Of a DNA stretch of 36,067 bases, positions 14,633 to 23,894 are shown piece by piece; position 1 is the first letter of the stretch; every line of letters begins with the position of its first letter. A program made the translations under genes and the position numbers. Source of the DNA: JBBRWV01 sp038248985 (GTDB taxonomy: Bacteria > Planctomycetota > Phycisphaerae > WQYP01); contig JBBRWV010000021.1 of assembly GCA_038248985.1 (NCBI GenBank), forward strand, positions 1 to 36,067. Direction: 5' to 3'. Below the pieces are notes generated by a model. It saw only the letters and a list, made by a program, of their open reading frames with translations. It was not told the DNA's origin and did not search any database.

Positions 14633-16843
14633 TTATTTGGAGGCGACGTTGCGGTCGGTTTGGCCGGCGTATTCGTAGAAGGTGCGATAGTTTTGTTTGA
14701 AGTAGCCTGCGCCGTGGGTTTGGGCGGCGTTTAGGACCACGCCGAGGAGGTTGGCGCGAACCTGGCGGAGTTGGTCGCGGACGCGGCCGACGGTGCCGCG
14801 GCTGACGACGCCGGCGCGGACGATGGCGACGACGCCATCGACTTTGGAGGCGAGGCTGATGGAGTCACCGACGAGGCTGAGGGGAGCGCCATCGAAGATG
14901 ATGATGTCGTAGCGTTTTTTCAGTTGCTCGAGGATGTCGCGGAAGGTTTTGCTTTCGAGGAGTTCGGTGGCCCCGATGGTGGGCTTGTTGCCGGCACCGA
15001 GGAGGTGGAGCCGGGGCATATCGGCACAGGGGACGATGGAAGCATCGAGGTCGGCGGGGTTGACGAGGATATCGCTGAAGCCGGTTTGCGGGATGTTTTT
15101 GTATGTTTTATTGAGGCTGGGGCGATAGAAGTTGGCATCGACAAGGAGAACGCGCATGTCGTTGAGGGCCATGCCGTTGGCGAGGTTGCTGGCGATGGTG
15201 GAGGCGCCACCGGAGGGTGCGATGGAAGCGACGAGGAGGGTGCTGAGGGGCTTGCCATCGGCTTGGGCAGCGAGTCGACCGCGTACCTGGCGGAAGGATT
15301 CGGCCATCATGGACATGGGCGAAGTGCGGATGGCGGTGGCGAGATCGCCGGCGAGGGAGGCATCGTCTTCCTGGTCGGGGACGAAGCCGAGGAGGGGAAG
15401 TTGGACGCTGCGGGTGATATCGCGGGGGGTGCGGACGCGGGTGTTGGTGAGTTCGAGGAGGTATCCGAGGCCAAAGGAGAGGGCAAATCCGCCGAGGATA
15501 CCGGGGATGAGGAACATGGGAAGCTTGGGATAGGACACATCTTCAGGGAGGGGAGCGACGGCATCACCACCGAGGCGGCGGATGCGGGCGTAGTCGGTGC
15601 CGGCTTCGAGTTCCTGTTTATCGATGCTGTCACTGATATTTTGGAGAATGCGCTGTTTGCCAGTAAGCGCATCTTTTTTGTTTTGGTACTGCACGAGTAG
15701 ATTGTCGAGGTCTTTGACTTGCAGTTCTTTTTCCTTGACGCGGTTGCGCATATCTTCGGCGCTGGCGGTCAGGGAGTTTTTGCGGGTTTCGGCACCTTCC
15801 TGCATGCGGAGTCGGGCCTTGGCGCGGAGTTCTTCGCGGCGTTCATCGATCATGCGGCTGGTGGCGGCGATACGGATATTGAGGGCGAGGGTTTGGCGGG
15901 TGAGAGCAGCAGTATTGGACTGGAGAACTTCTTTATCCTGAACCAAACTGAGTTTCTGGTTTTCGAGCATGCGTACCTGGGGGTCATTTTCGACGTACAT
16001 TTCCAGATCAGTGGTCAATTGGAGGGTGCCGTTCTCCACCTGTTTTTTGATGTTTTCGTAACTGGATTGCGCGGAGGAGACCTCGATCTCGATATTGAGG
16101 AGAGCGGACTTGAGGGTGGAGAGAGTATCCATTTCGATTTGGTGGCGGGTGGTGACACGGCCGATATTGGCGGTGCGGGTAAAGTCGGCGAGGGTGGCCT
16201 CAATAATTCTGATTTCTTCCTCGAGGGTTTTTTGGGAAGTTTTGAGATCCTTGAGACGAACGGCCTGCGATTCCTTGTCCTGTTCGCGGAGACGATCGGT
16301 ATAGACCAGGGCAATGGCGTTGACCATATTGGCGGCTTCTTCGTTGTCGTCGGTGGTCATGGTGATTTTGAAGACTTCGGTACCGCCGATGGGGGAAACA
16401 GCGACGGCTTCCTGCAGGGCTTTTTTGGGTTCTAGGTTATTTTTGGTGAGGAAGCGGCTTTTGGCTTTTGGATTTTTGGGATCGCGGCGGTCGCGTTGGA
16501 AGGCTTCATGCTCAAGGGCTTTATCCAGAATGCGATTATCCTGTTCAATCAGGACGCCTTGGCGTTTGATGAGGCGGTTCACTTCCTCAAGGGTGCCGAT
16601 GGAGGCCGAGTCGGTAGTCTTGCTATCGAGGGCAGACCTTGGTGCGCCGACTTGAAAGGTGACCGAGGCGCTGTAGCGGGGGGAGGTTTTGCGAATATAG
16701 GAATAGATGCCCAGACCGGCGAGGGTTCCCAAGATGGTGCCGATGATGATGAGCCACCGATAGTGACGCAAAACAAAGAGGAGATCCGGGGCATCGGACG
16801 GCGTACCGCGGGGGATGCTGGTGATAGCGCTGGGCTGGTTCAT
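14633..16843 (-). CDS. Wzz-type chain-length regulator fused to a degenerate BY-kinase
   Basis: A 736-residue polysaccharide co-polymerase. Membrane helix 1 lies at 29-50, an extracytoplasmic Wzz region and long coiled coil at about 60-425, helix 2 at 440-463, and a cytoplasmic tyrosine-autokinase-like domain at 500-736. The ATP-binding motifs are altered: Walker A reads PSGGAST at 543-549 with Ala547 where lysine is expected, Walker A' is VLLVDANFYRP (569-570 DA, then Asn), and Walker B is IIIFDGAP with Asp651. A C-terminal Tyr cluster remains (Tyr714, 719, 723, 725). The family normally controls chain length and export; here autokinase activity is doubtful. GAGG stands 7 bases before the ATG. 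Last gene of the exosortase locus. Confidence 0.9.
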   Translation of the reverse strand: MNQPSAITSIPRGTPSDAPDLLFVLRHYRWLIIIGTILGTLAGLGIYSYIRKTSPRYSASVTFQVGAPRSALDSKTTDSASIGTLEEVNRLIKRQGVLIEQDNRILDKALEHEAFQRDRRDPKNPKAKSRFLTKNNLEPKKALQEAVAVSPIGGTEVFKITMTTDDNEEAANMVNAIALVYTDRLREQDKESQAVRLKDLKTSQKTLEEEIRIIEATLADFTRTANIGRVTTRHQIEMDTLSTLKSALLNIEIEVSSAQSSYENIKKQVENGTLQLTTDLEMYVENDPQVRMLENQKLSLVQDKEVLQSNTAALTRQTLALNIRIAATSRMIDERREELRAKARLRMQEGAETRKNSLTASAEDMRNRVKEKELQVKDLDNLLVQYQNKKDALTGKQRILQNISDSIDKQELEAGTDYARIRRLGGDAVAPLPEDVSYPKLPMFLIPGILGGFALSFGLGYLLELTNTRVRTPRDITRSVQLPLLGFVPDQEDDASLAGDLATAIRTSPMSMMAESFRQVRGRLAAQADGKPLSTLLVASIAPSGGASTIASNLANGMALNDMRVLLVDANFYRPSLNKTYKNIPQTGFSDILVNPADLDASIVPCADMPRLHLLGAGNKPTIGATELLESKTFRDILEQLKKRYDIIIFDGAPLSLVGDSISLASKVDGVVAIVRAGVVSRGTVGRVRDQLRQVRANLLGVVLNAAQTHGAGYFKQNYRTFYEYAGQTDRNVASK

Positions 16844-16962
16844 GGCAATACCTCGAACTTCGGAAAGGGAGCAAGTCTAACGGATAAAGGTCAAATCCCC
16901 AAAGGCGGACCTTGTAGGATATTTTCGGACGTGTTGCAGGACGGGCATCAACCCAAGTAGGA

Positions 16963-19900
16963 TCAACCGCCGATCTCCTTCTGCAGTTTTTGCAGGTCGA
17001 CCAAAACGGGATCATTCTTGGCGGTGGCGATGCGGATGCCTTCTTTCAGGACGCGAGCGGCGTCGGAGGAGCGTTTTTGAGCGTTGTAGGCCTTCGCAAG
17101 ATGGAGGTAGGTGATGGGAAGCGGTTCGATGAGGAGGGCGTTGTTGAGTTCGCGGATTGCGGTATCGGTGTCATTATTGAGGAATTTCACCCAGCCATAA
17201 GTATCGAGGAGATTGCCGTTGTTGACGTAGACAATGTCGACGGGTCGCGTGCGCAGAACCTTGATGGCGCGATCGGCGTAGACGAGACCGTCGGCAGGGC
17301 GTTTGAGGTCTTCGGCCAGGAGGAAGGCCAAATTGTTGAGAGCTTCAAGGTCTTCGGGTTCGAGTTTGATGAGTTCTTCGTAGAGCGCAAGGGATTTATC
17401 AAATTGTTTGTTTTGATACAGGGCGAGCGCGGCCAGCCGGAGGAGCATGGGACGAATCGTGGCGGTGGTGGGGTCTTTGAGCAGGGGTTCGATCGTGGTA
17501 AAGGCTTCGGCGAAGCGATTAGCGGTAAGGTAGGATTGGGCAAGCCCGACGCGGCTGGGGAGGTCGGTGGGGGCGGCCTTGAGGCGTTCGGAAAGGTGTT
17601 TGATGGTGGGTTCAACTTGTACGGCGGCGGACGTTTGGCGGACGACGTTGAGGAACAGGTTGAGGTCTTTGGAAGCGAGAGCGAGGGCCTTGTCGAAGTC
17701 TGCGAGGGCGAGTTCGGGTTTTTGGACAGCGCCGTAGGCGGTGCCGCGTTTGATGTAGTAATCGCCGTAGTCAGGGCGGGTGGCGAGGAGGCGTGAGGAG
17801 AGTTGAATGACCTCGTCGAAATTGCGGGCGTCGAGGAGGGCTTTGAGGTAGGCGGAAGCAGCGGAGGGATTTTCGCCCGAGGCTTTGAAGGCCGCTTCAA
17901 GAATTTTTTGGGCAGCGGCAGTATTTTTGCGAAGGGCCATGAGGTTGCCCTGCATGACGCGCCAGATGACCTGATCGGGGAAGAGGCGGACGGAGTCGTC
18001 GAGGAGGTACTGGGCGGACTCCGCAGGTTTGGCCGAGCGGAGGCTGACGGCATAGTCGGTGGCGGAATCGGGGGGCATTTTGGTTTGCAGTTCCACGAGG
18101 GAGAGCAGGTAGTCGGCGTATTCCAGGCGGGCCTGGGTCAACTCAGGGCGGAGAGCGACGACGTCGCGATACTCGCTGGAGGCCTCGGCATATTTGCGGG
18201 CGAGGCGGTAGACGCGGGCGAGGAGCAAGCGGCTGTTGATGGCGTTTTTGTTTTGTTCCCGAATGCGGATGAGGTCGCGAGCGGCCTGGGCGAGATCTCC
18301 CTGCAGAAAGAACTGGGAGAGGGCGCGGTAGTGCAGGGCGTCGAGATTGCCGGGGTTCTTGTCGAGGACGCGGTTGAAGGATTCCAGGGCATCCTTGGCT
18401 TTGCGTTGGCGGAATTGGGCGAAGCCTTTGAGGACCAGACCTTCTTCATCGCCGGGATTTTTCGCGAGGATTTGCTGGTCGAGAAGTTCCATGGCCTGGA
18501 CATATTTTTCTTGCCGAACCAGCGTTTCGATCCAGCGGCGCAGAACTTTCATATCCTTGGCGGAGCCGGTGAAAATGTCGGAGTAGAGTATTTCGGCATT
18601 CTTCATGTCGTCTTGGTCGAAGTAGGTGTCGGCGAGGCTGCGTTGGGCTTCGTTCTTGCCGGGGGGTTGGGATTCAATGGCTTGTTTGTAAGTGGTGATG
18701 GCCTCGCTGGGCTGGGCGAGAGAGCGATACATGTCGCCGAGCATGCGGAGCGCTTCATAGCGGACGGATTGATCCTTGCTTTCGATAAAGCGCTGATAGA
18801 CGAGAATGGCATCGCTGGTGCGTTGGGTTTCGCGATACATACGCGCGAGGTTGTCGGCGAGGATGAGGTCATTGGGGGATTTGTCGGCAAGTTCCTTGAG
18901 GATGGTGGCGGCGCTGGTGAACTGTTCCACAGCGCGTTTTTCATGCGCGGGGGATTGGTTATCGAGGGCGTGTCGGCGCAATTCGTTTCCGAAGCGGACA
19001 TACAGCAGGGCGAGCCGGCGGACGTTGTCGGCGTCTTCGGGGTTGCGTTTGTAGGTGGCCTGACGTTGTGCGAGGGCGGCGGCGGGGTCAATGATGGAGT
19101 CGGCAAAGATCAGCAGTTGCCGATCGCGTGGGGCGAAGGTGAGGGCCTGTTTGAGGTAGTTTTTGGTGAGGTTCTGGCTGCCGGGATCGACGCGGCGTTC
19201 CAGCAGGATGATGGCGCCTTTGAGGGCCATCACGTTATCGGGTTTTTGATCAATGGCTTTCTGGAACTCGGCCAGGGCTGCGTCGAGGAGGCCTGAATCG
19301 AGATAGGCCTGACCGAGGACGGTATGGGCCATGGAAAAATCAGGACGTGCGGCGACGGCTTGTTCGAGGGTGTTGATGCCCATTTTTTTGTCGCCGCGGG
19401 CAATTTCCAGGCGGCCTTGATAGAGCTTGCCATTGACGCCATCGAGGTTGAGTCGTTCGGCTTTTTCGACGTAGCGTTTGGCGGTGTCGAACATTTCGGC
19501 TTTTTCAGCGGGCTTAATGCTGGCGGCGAGGGAGTTATTCATGAGGACCGTGAAGATGCGATCAACCAGTTCGCTGGTTTGCTGGCGACCGCGGTCGCCG
19601 GAGCTATCGGGCAGTTTTTCGGCGGCGTAGAGTTTTTCGAGTTCCGATTTGCGGTCTCCGGCGCGGGAGTAGAACGCGGCGAGGGCCATATTGCGGGTGT
19701 ATTCGTCTTCGATGTTTTCGATAACGGTCTTTTGGATTACGAGGGGGTCGACATTGGGTTTTTCGAGCATCTCTTTGATCATTTGGAACTGGGTGTTTTT
19801 GGGGGAAATTTCCAGGCCATGGGAGGCCCATTTGAGGGCCTGGTCCTTGCGGTCCAACTGGATATTGGCGACGGCGGCCATGTTGAGGGCGACGAGGTTA

Positions 19901-21645
19901 TTCGGATCGTTCTGGAGGAAGCGTTCGAGAGGTTCGAGGGCGCCTTGGGGGTCGCCGCTCATGAGTTCAACGCGCGCGGTTTCCAGAAGAATCGAGGGGG
20001 CGTCGTTTAGGCGTGCCATGGTCTTTTTGTATTCTTCGGTGAGATTGAGACCGAGTTGGGCGCCGGCTTTGATCCGGATGGCGGCTTGATTATTTTCTTC
20101 GCCCTTCGTGCTCAGGACGGCATTGACTAATTCGAGAGCCTTGAGGTATTCGGCGATGCGATTGAGGACCTGGGCTTTTTCCAGGAGGACGGGGATATAG
20201 TTGGGAATCTTGGCCTGAATCTGGTCGAGGTAGGCAAGGGTGTTGCCCCATTCCATCTGGGCCTTGTAGGCTTCGGCGAGTTTCCATTTCACGTTGAGCC
20301 AATGCTGGCTGAATTCGGAACTTCCGAGGTTGACATCGGCTTTTTTGAGAGCGGCGATGGCCTGGGGGATGTTGCCCCGCAAAAGGAGCATGCGACCATC
20401 GAGGACATCGAGCAAGGGGTTATTGGGACGAAGTTTGCGGAAGCGATCGAGATAATCTGCGGATTGATTGAGCGAGTTCTGGCCTTCGGGGGTGGTGAGG
20501 CCGATCTGCTGCGCGGTGTCCATGCTTAGCCAGATAACGTTGTAATAGGCCTGGAGATCCCAGTTGCTGCGTTTGAGGCCTTCGATGCCGGCGCTGTTGC
20601 CGCCGCTTTCGAGGATGGTTTTAAATTCTGCGACGGATTCGGGGAGTCGGCGGGCATTCTGGTAAAAGGTGGCGAGGCGAAAGCGCGTTTCGATTTGCGT
20701 GGGCGATTCGGCAACGAGATTCTTGAGGGCGGCCTCGGCGCGGTCGGGGTAGGCCACGCGATTCAGTTCGGCATAGTTGTAGACCACGTTGGGGTTCTTG
20801 GGATTGGCCTTGTAGGCTTGGTCCATGATGGCGGTGGCGGCGACAGGCTCCCGGAGTCGGGCGTACAGTTGCGCGAGGGCCACGTGGGCGGTCGGTTCAT
20901 CGGGATGCTTCTTGGTGTATTCGACCAAGAGGGCAAGGGATTGGTTGCGTAGGGTTTTGGCCTGCGCGGCCTGTCCGATCTGGCTGGCGCGTGCAGATTC
21001 GATAAGAAAAAGGCGCGCCGCAAGGATGACTTGATCGGGGGAATCCGGGGAGACTTTTTCCGCGGCGGCGAGGTGGGATCGAGCTTCCTTGAGGCGCGGA
21101 ACGACGACGTTTTCGAGGCTGGAGGAGTCGAGAGTTTCGATGATGGCTTCCGCGGCATAGATGCGGGCGTTGAAGTTGGCGGGATCGAGCGCGAGTACGC
21201 GCTTGGCGGCGTCTTCGAGCTGGGACCAGGCGGTGGGCTGCTGACGGAAAAAGGCTGCGAACTTGAAACTTTCTTCCAGCAGTCGTTGGCGGGCATTCAT
21301 ATTTTTGGGATTTTCGGATTGCGCTTTTTCCCACATTTTGCGTGCAGCGGCGAAGAGGTTGGGATCTTTGCCGGACTGTGACATATAGAGGTCGCCGAGT
21401 TTCATGTAGAGCACATCCGCGTTGCCAGTGCCTTTTTTGGAGGCGGCTTCGGCGGCTTTAAGGGTGAAGGTCATGGCGGATTTGATATCGCCGGCCGTTT
21501 CGGCTTCGGCGGCTCTTTTGGCGAGGACGGCGGGGTCCTGGTCCTTGATGGACTTGGAGATGACGATTACGCTTACGGTGCCCGCCAGAAGCAGGAGCAC
21601 AATGCCCAGACCGATCACAAAAGTTTTATTGACTCGACGTGCCAT
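16963..21645 (-). CDS. Giant membrane-anchored TPR protein (PrsT-like)
   Basis: A 1560-residue protein with a basic N-terminus and one hydrophobic segment at about 9-30 (FVIGLGIVLLLLAGTVSVIV), followed by tetratricopeptide repeats almost to the end. Repeat signatures are clear, for example residues with PDFSMAHTVLGQAYLDSGLL, PGNLDALHYRALSQFFLQGD and PEDLEALNNLAFLLAE. No lipobox is present, so it is probably anchored by the helix with the repeats in the periplasm. Exosortase/EPS loci often encode a TPR protein (PrsT), typically shorter. Here it may be a scaffold joining the inner-membrane kinase/exosortase to the outer-membrane export protein; that is inference. GAGG lies 6 bases before the ATG. 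It lies between the EpsI gene and the Wzz gene. Confidence 0.88.
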   Translation of the reverse strand: MARRVNKTFVIGLGIVLLLLAGTVSVIVISKSIKDQDPAVLAKRAAEAETAGDIKSAMTFTLKAAEAASKKGTGNADVLYMKLGDLYMSQSGKDPNLFAAARKMWEKAQSENPKNMNARQRLLEESFKFAAFFRQQPTAWSQLEDAAKRVLALDPANFNARIYAAEAIIETLDSSSLENVVVPRLKEARSHLAAAEKVSPDSPDQVILAARLFLIESARASQIGQAAQAKTLRNQSLALLVEYTKKHPDEPTAHVALAQLYARLREPVAATAIMDQAYKANPKNPNVVYNYAELNRVAYPDRAEAALKNLVAESPTQIETRFRLATFYQNARRLPESVAEFKTILESGGNSAGIEGLKRSNWDLQAYYNVIWLSMDTAQQIGLTTPEGQNSLNQSADYLDRFRKLRPNNPLLDVLDGRMLLLRGNIPQAIAALKKADVNLGSSEFSQHWLNVKWKLAEAYKAQMEWGNTLAYLDQIQAKIPNYIPVLLEKAQVLNRIAEYLKALELVNAVLSTKGEENNQAAIRIKAGAQLGLNLTEEYKKTMARLNDAPSILLETARVELMSGDPQGALEPLERFLQNDPNNLVALNMAAVANIQLDRKDQALKWASHGLEISPKNTQFQMIKEMLEKPNVDPLVIQKTVIENIEDEYTRNMALAAFYSRAGDRKSELEKLYAAEKLPDSSGDRGRQQTSELVDRIFTVLMNNSLAASIKPAEKAEMFDTAKRYVEKAERLNLDGVNGKLYQGRLEIARGDKKMGINTLEQAVAARPDFSMAHTVLGQAYLDSGLLDAALAEFQKAIDQKPDNVMALKGAIILLERRVDPGSQNLTKNYLKQALTFAPRDRQLLIFADSIIDPAAALAQRQATYKRNPEDADNVRRLALLYVRFGNELRRHALDNQSPAHEKRAVEQFTSAATILKELADKSPNDLILADNLARMYRETQRTSDAILVYQRFIESKDQSVRYEALRMLGDMYRSLAQPSEAITTYKQAIESQPPGKNEAQRSLADTYFDQDDMKNAEILYSDIFTGSAKDMKVLRRWIETLVRQEKYVQAMELLDQQILAKNPGDEEGLVLKGFAQFRQRKAKDALESFNRVLDKNPGNLDALHYRALSQFFLQGDLAQAARDLIRIREQNKNAINSRLLLARVYRLARKYAEASSEYRDVVALRPELTQARLEYADYLLSLVELQTKMPPDSATDYAVSLRSAKPAESAQYLLDDSVRLFPDQVIWRVMQGNLMALRKNTAAAQKILEAAFKASGENPSAASAYLKALLDARNFDEVIQLSSRLLATRPDYGDYYIKRGTAYGAVQKPELALADFDKALALASKDLNLFLNVVRQTSAAVQVEPTIKHLSERLKAAPTDLPSRVGLAQSYLTANRFAEAFTTIEPLLKDPTTATIRPMLLRLAALALYQNKQFDKSLALYEELIKLEPEDLEALNNLAFLLAEDLKRPADGLVYADRAIKVLRTRPVDIVYVNNGNLLDTYGWVKFLNNDTDTAIRELNNALLIEPLPITYLHLAKAYNAQKRSSDAARVLKEGIRIATAKNDPVLVDLQKLQKEIGG

Positions 21646-21687
21646 AGTTTTCCTCTACGCGTTGGGGGTGATGAGCGGCTCAGCCGT

Positions 21688-22545
21688 TCATCCCGGTGAA
21701 TGCGGTGGATTTGGGTCATTGGATGGGGGAGACGTCGCCGCGGAATCCTCACGCAGCAGACTGGGGTCAGGGAGGCATTCCTCGATATGGGCCGCCGAGG
21801 CGCGGATGAAATCACCGACGATGCGTTCGGCATCCTGGGGGTCGCAGAGACGGTCGACGGTGACTTCGATTTTGGAATAGTAGGCGTATTTGTAGTCGGC
21901 CTTCCAGAAGGTGCTGATGACGCCTTTGGTGGTGGCGACATATTCGCCATTGACGTTGAAGGTGTAGGCGACGTTTTTCAGGTATTTTTTGGCATCATCC
22001 GGGGAAGCGAGCTGGTAGGCCACGGAACTGTCGCTGCGGGGTTGAAAGACGATCATGCGCATCGGGATATTGACGGTGCTGCCGTTGCGCAGTTTCACTC
22101 CCTTGACTTCGAAGGGATAGGATTTTTCCGTTGTCAGGCCGCTTCCGGCCCAGCAGATTTCGGGTACGTGGGGTGTGGCATCGCCCTGGGAATAATAGTT
22201 GAGGTTCAGTGATACGGTATCGCCGGCTTCACCGGCGGGCTTGGTGAGGTCTTTGTATTTGCGCAGCAGATAGTCTTTGGTTCCGAGTACGGCCACGACA
22301 TCGGGTGCCATGTTGCGGTCGGGTTCGTCGGCGCTATAGCGGATGGCGGGGGTGCCCAATCGCTGAGGCAGGGAAGGGAGTGGTTTGGTCAACGGCATGG
22401 CAGGTTTTTCAAGGGTGATGCGCAAGGTTTTTTCGAGGAGAGTTGTGCCGACATAGCCGCCGGCGATGAACAACACCACGAGTCCGGCGCGAATGATGGC
22501 GGCGCGCGACATGCCGGCAAAACGCAGATCAGCAGTTTGGCTCAT
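21688..22545 (-). CDS. EpsI-like exosortase-associated protein (DUF3485)
   Basis: A 285-residue protein with an N-terminal membrane helix at about 17-36 and an extracytoplasmic domain with the family motif: LNYYSQGDATPHVPEICWAGSG, given here as Tyr117-Tyr118 and Cys131. FEVKG and FWKADYKYAYYSKIE are further landmarks. EpsI proteins are either fused to, or encoded next to, exosortases and act in polysaccharide production or sorting. The start codon overlaps the exosortase stop by four bases (ATGA), a sign of translational coupling. The C-terminal 25 residues are Ser/Pro/Asp-rich and probably disordered. The molecular function of the family is not established. Confidence 0.9.
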   Translation of the reverse strand: MSQTADLRFAGMSRAAIIRAGLVVLFIAGGYVGTTLLEKTLRITLEKPAMPLTKPLPSLPQRLGTPAIRYSADEPDRNMAPDVVAVLGTKDYLLRKYKDLTKPAGEAGDTVSLNLNYYSQGDATPHVPEICWAGSGLTTEKSYPFEVKGVKLRNGSTVNIPMRMIVFQPRSDSSVAYQLASPDDAKKYLKNVAYTFNVNGEYVATTKGVISTFWKADYKYAYYSKIEVTVDRLCDPQDAERIVGDFIRASAAHIEECLPDPSLLREDSAATSPPSNDPNPPHSPG

Positions 22546-23597
22546 GTGGCACCTCCGGAGGGGGCGGGCGTCTCGTTTTCCGGCTCATCGATATAGACCT
22601 TGTCGAGGATGCGGCCGAGGCCAATTTGCATGGCCATAGCGGGGGCGAGCATGGCCAGGCCTACATATTCATGGGTACTGCCGCTGGCCCATTCCTGGCC
22701 GCCCCGCGCGACCGCGACACCGGTGATGGCGACGCGGAGAGCATTGCAGAAGATGGCGACGGGCAGGGCGCAGGCGGCGAGGGTGAGTTTTTGCCAGACG
22801 GGGCGGGAAGTGGAATAGGCCAGGGCGACCGCCAGAGCGAAGAACGCGATGAGCATGCGCATACCTGAGCAGGCTTCGGCGACGGTGAGAGGTTCCCATT
22901 TACCGGCATGCTCCACGGAGATCTGGACGCCGGAGCGTATGGCCGAAATGCCAAAGAGGGGACAGAGGCGGATGCCCAACTCGGCCGCGATGATCTGCAT
23001 GGGTGTGGTCATCGCCACGTAAAGCGGGCCGGGCGGGGGAATCATGAAAACCAGAAAACTGATCGGGAGCCAGAGGATTTTGAGGTGGTTCCAGCCAAAG
23101 ACAAAAAGCACTAGACCGTAGAGGACGACCATCATGCTGAGATTGGACATATGACCGGTGCCGGTGGCGCGAAAGAGGACTTGCCCCCCGACACCGAGGA
23201 GGAGGATCAGGAGACCGATACGTGAGCCTTGCAGGGGGAGGCGTTTGAGGATGTCCCATTTGATATAGATCAAGAAGAGGCTGATCAAGGGCACAACGAA
23301 GCCGTGGCCCCAACTGGCATCATTGAGCCAGATCTGGACCAAGCTGCTGAGACTGGTGAGGAAGAAAGTGGCAAAGGCCACACCGCCGATAGCGAGCACA
23401 AGCCAGATTTTCGTCCAATCGAGGGGGATCGCGGGCAGGTCCACATCAAAGGCGTAGAGGTCGGGGGCGGCGGCGCCGGAGAAGACAGCGGTCTGCGGGG
23501 CGGAGGTTTCGCCATAGCGTGAGGCGGCGGGACGGTCTGAACTGTCAGGGGGGGCGGCATCTCCGGCGGCGCGGTTTTGATTTGAATCCAGACCCAT
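22542..23597 (-). CDS. Exosortase/archaeosortase family membrane protease-transpeptidase
   Basis: A 351-residue polytopic protein with around eight membrane helices from about residue 63 on. The three active-site residues are visible: Cys243 (VAEACSGMR), Arg288 (FCNALRVA) and His309 (STHEYVG). Exosortases process proteins that carry C-terminal sorting signals such as PEP-CTERM and are tied to polysaccharide loci. No protein in this window ends in such a signal. The first 55 residues are Ala/Pro/Ser-rich and probably cytoplasmic. The ATG at 23597 has AGGG 5 bases upstream. It is followed directly by the overlapping EpsI gene and preceded by a 297-base spacer. The exosortase subtype cannot be assigned by eye. 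Confidence 0.93.
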   Translation of the reverse strand: MGLDSNQNRAAGDAAPPDSSDRPAASRYGETSAPQTAVFSGAAAPDLYAFDVDLPAIPLDWTKIWLVLAIGGVAFATFFLTSLSSLVQIWLNDASWGHGFVVPLISLFLIYIKWDILKRLPLQGSRIGLLILLLGVGGQVLFRATGTGHMSNLSMMVVLYGLVLFVFGWNHLKILWLPISFLVFMIPPPGPLYVAMTTPMQIIAAELGIRLCPLFGISAIRSGVQISVEHAGKWEPLTVAEACSGMRMLIAFFALAVALAYSTSRPVWQKLTLAACALPVAIFCNALRVAITGVAVARGGQEWASGSTHEYVGLAMLAPAMAMQIGLGRILDKVYIDEPENETPAPSGGAT

Positions 23598-23894
23598 ACT
23601 TACCCTGTATTCGTGTATTTACGTTCGGTTGAGGTGCCCCAACAAGAGGGGGAAATAGCCCCCTATCATCGGCACAATCCGAGGGCGTACTTGTGACGGA
23701 ATTACCGTAGTTGGCCCTGGTCCGCCGCCCGTGGGGCGCACCTCGGGGAGGATGCCAAGAAATACGTTGAACGAGGCAAAGCGGATTGGTTAAGGCAAGG
23801 GATAAAGGGGCGAGAGGTCCGAGAAAACCCGGTCGCGCAGCATTTTGTTGCGGCGTTCCACCACATTTACAGCGGGAGGTGCCGGGATCCGCGA
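23598..23894 (-). other. Spacer between export lipoprotein and exosortase genes, with hairpin
   Basis: This 297-base spacer shows no convincing coding frame. It contains a perfect 6-base G/C stem (AGGGGG at 23647-23652 and CCCCCT at 23659-23664, 6-base loop) located 50 bases upstream of the exosortase start codon, without a T-run on either strand. It may be an attenuator, processing site or leader structure. I looked for the c-di-GMP-I riboswitch pattern and could not support it. Confidence 0.4.

Noticed and set aside
23598..23894. c-di-GMP-I riboswitch in the exosortase leader
   Set aside because: The conserved core of that riboswitch could not be found; only a simple six-base hairpin is present.
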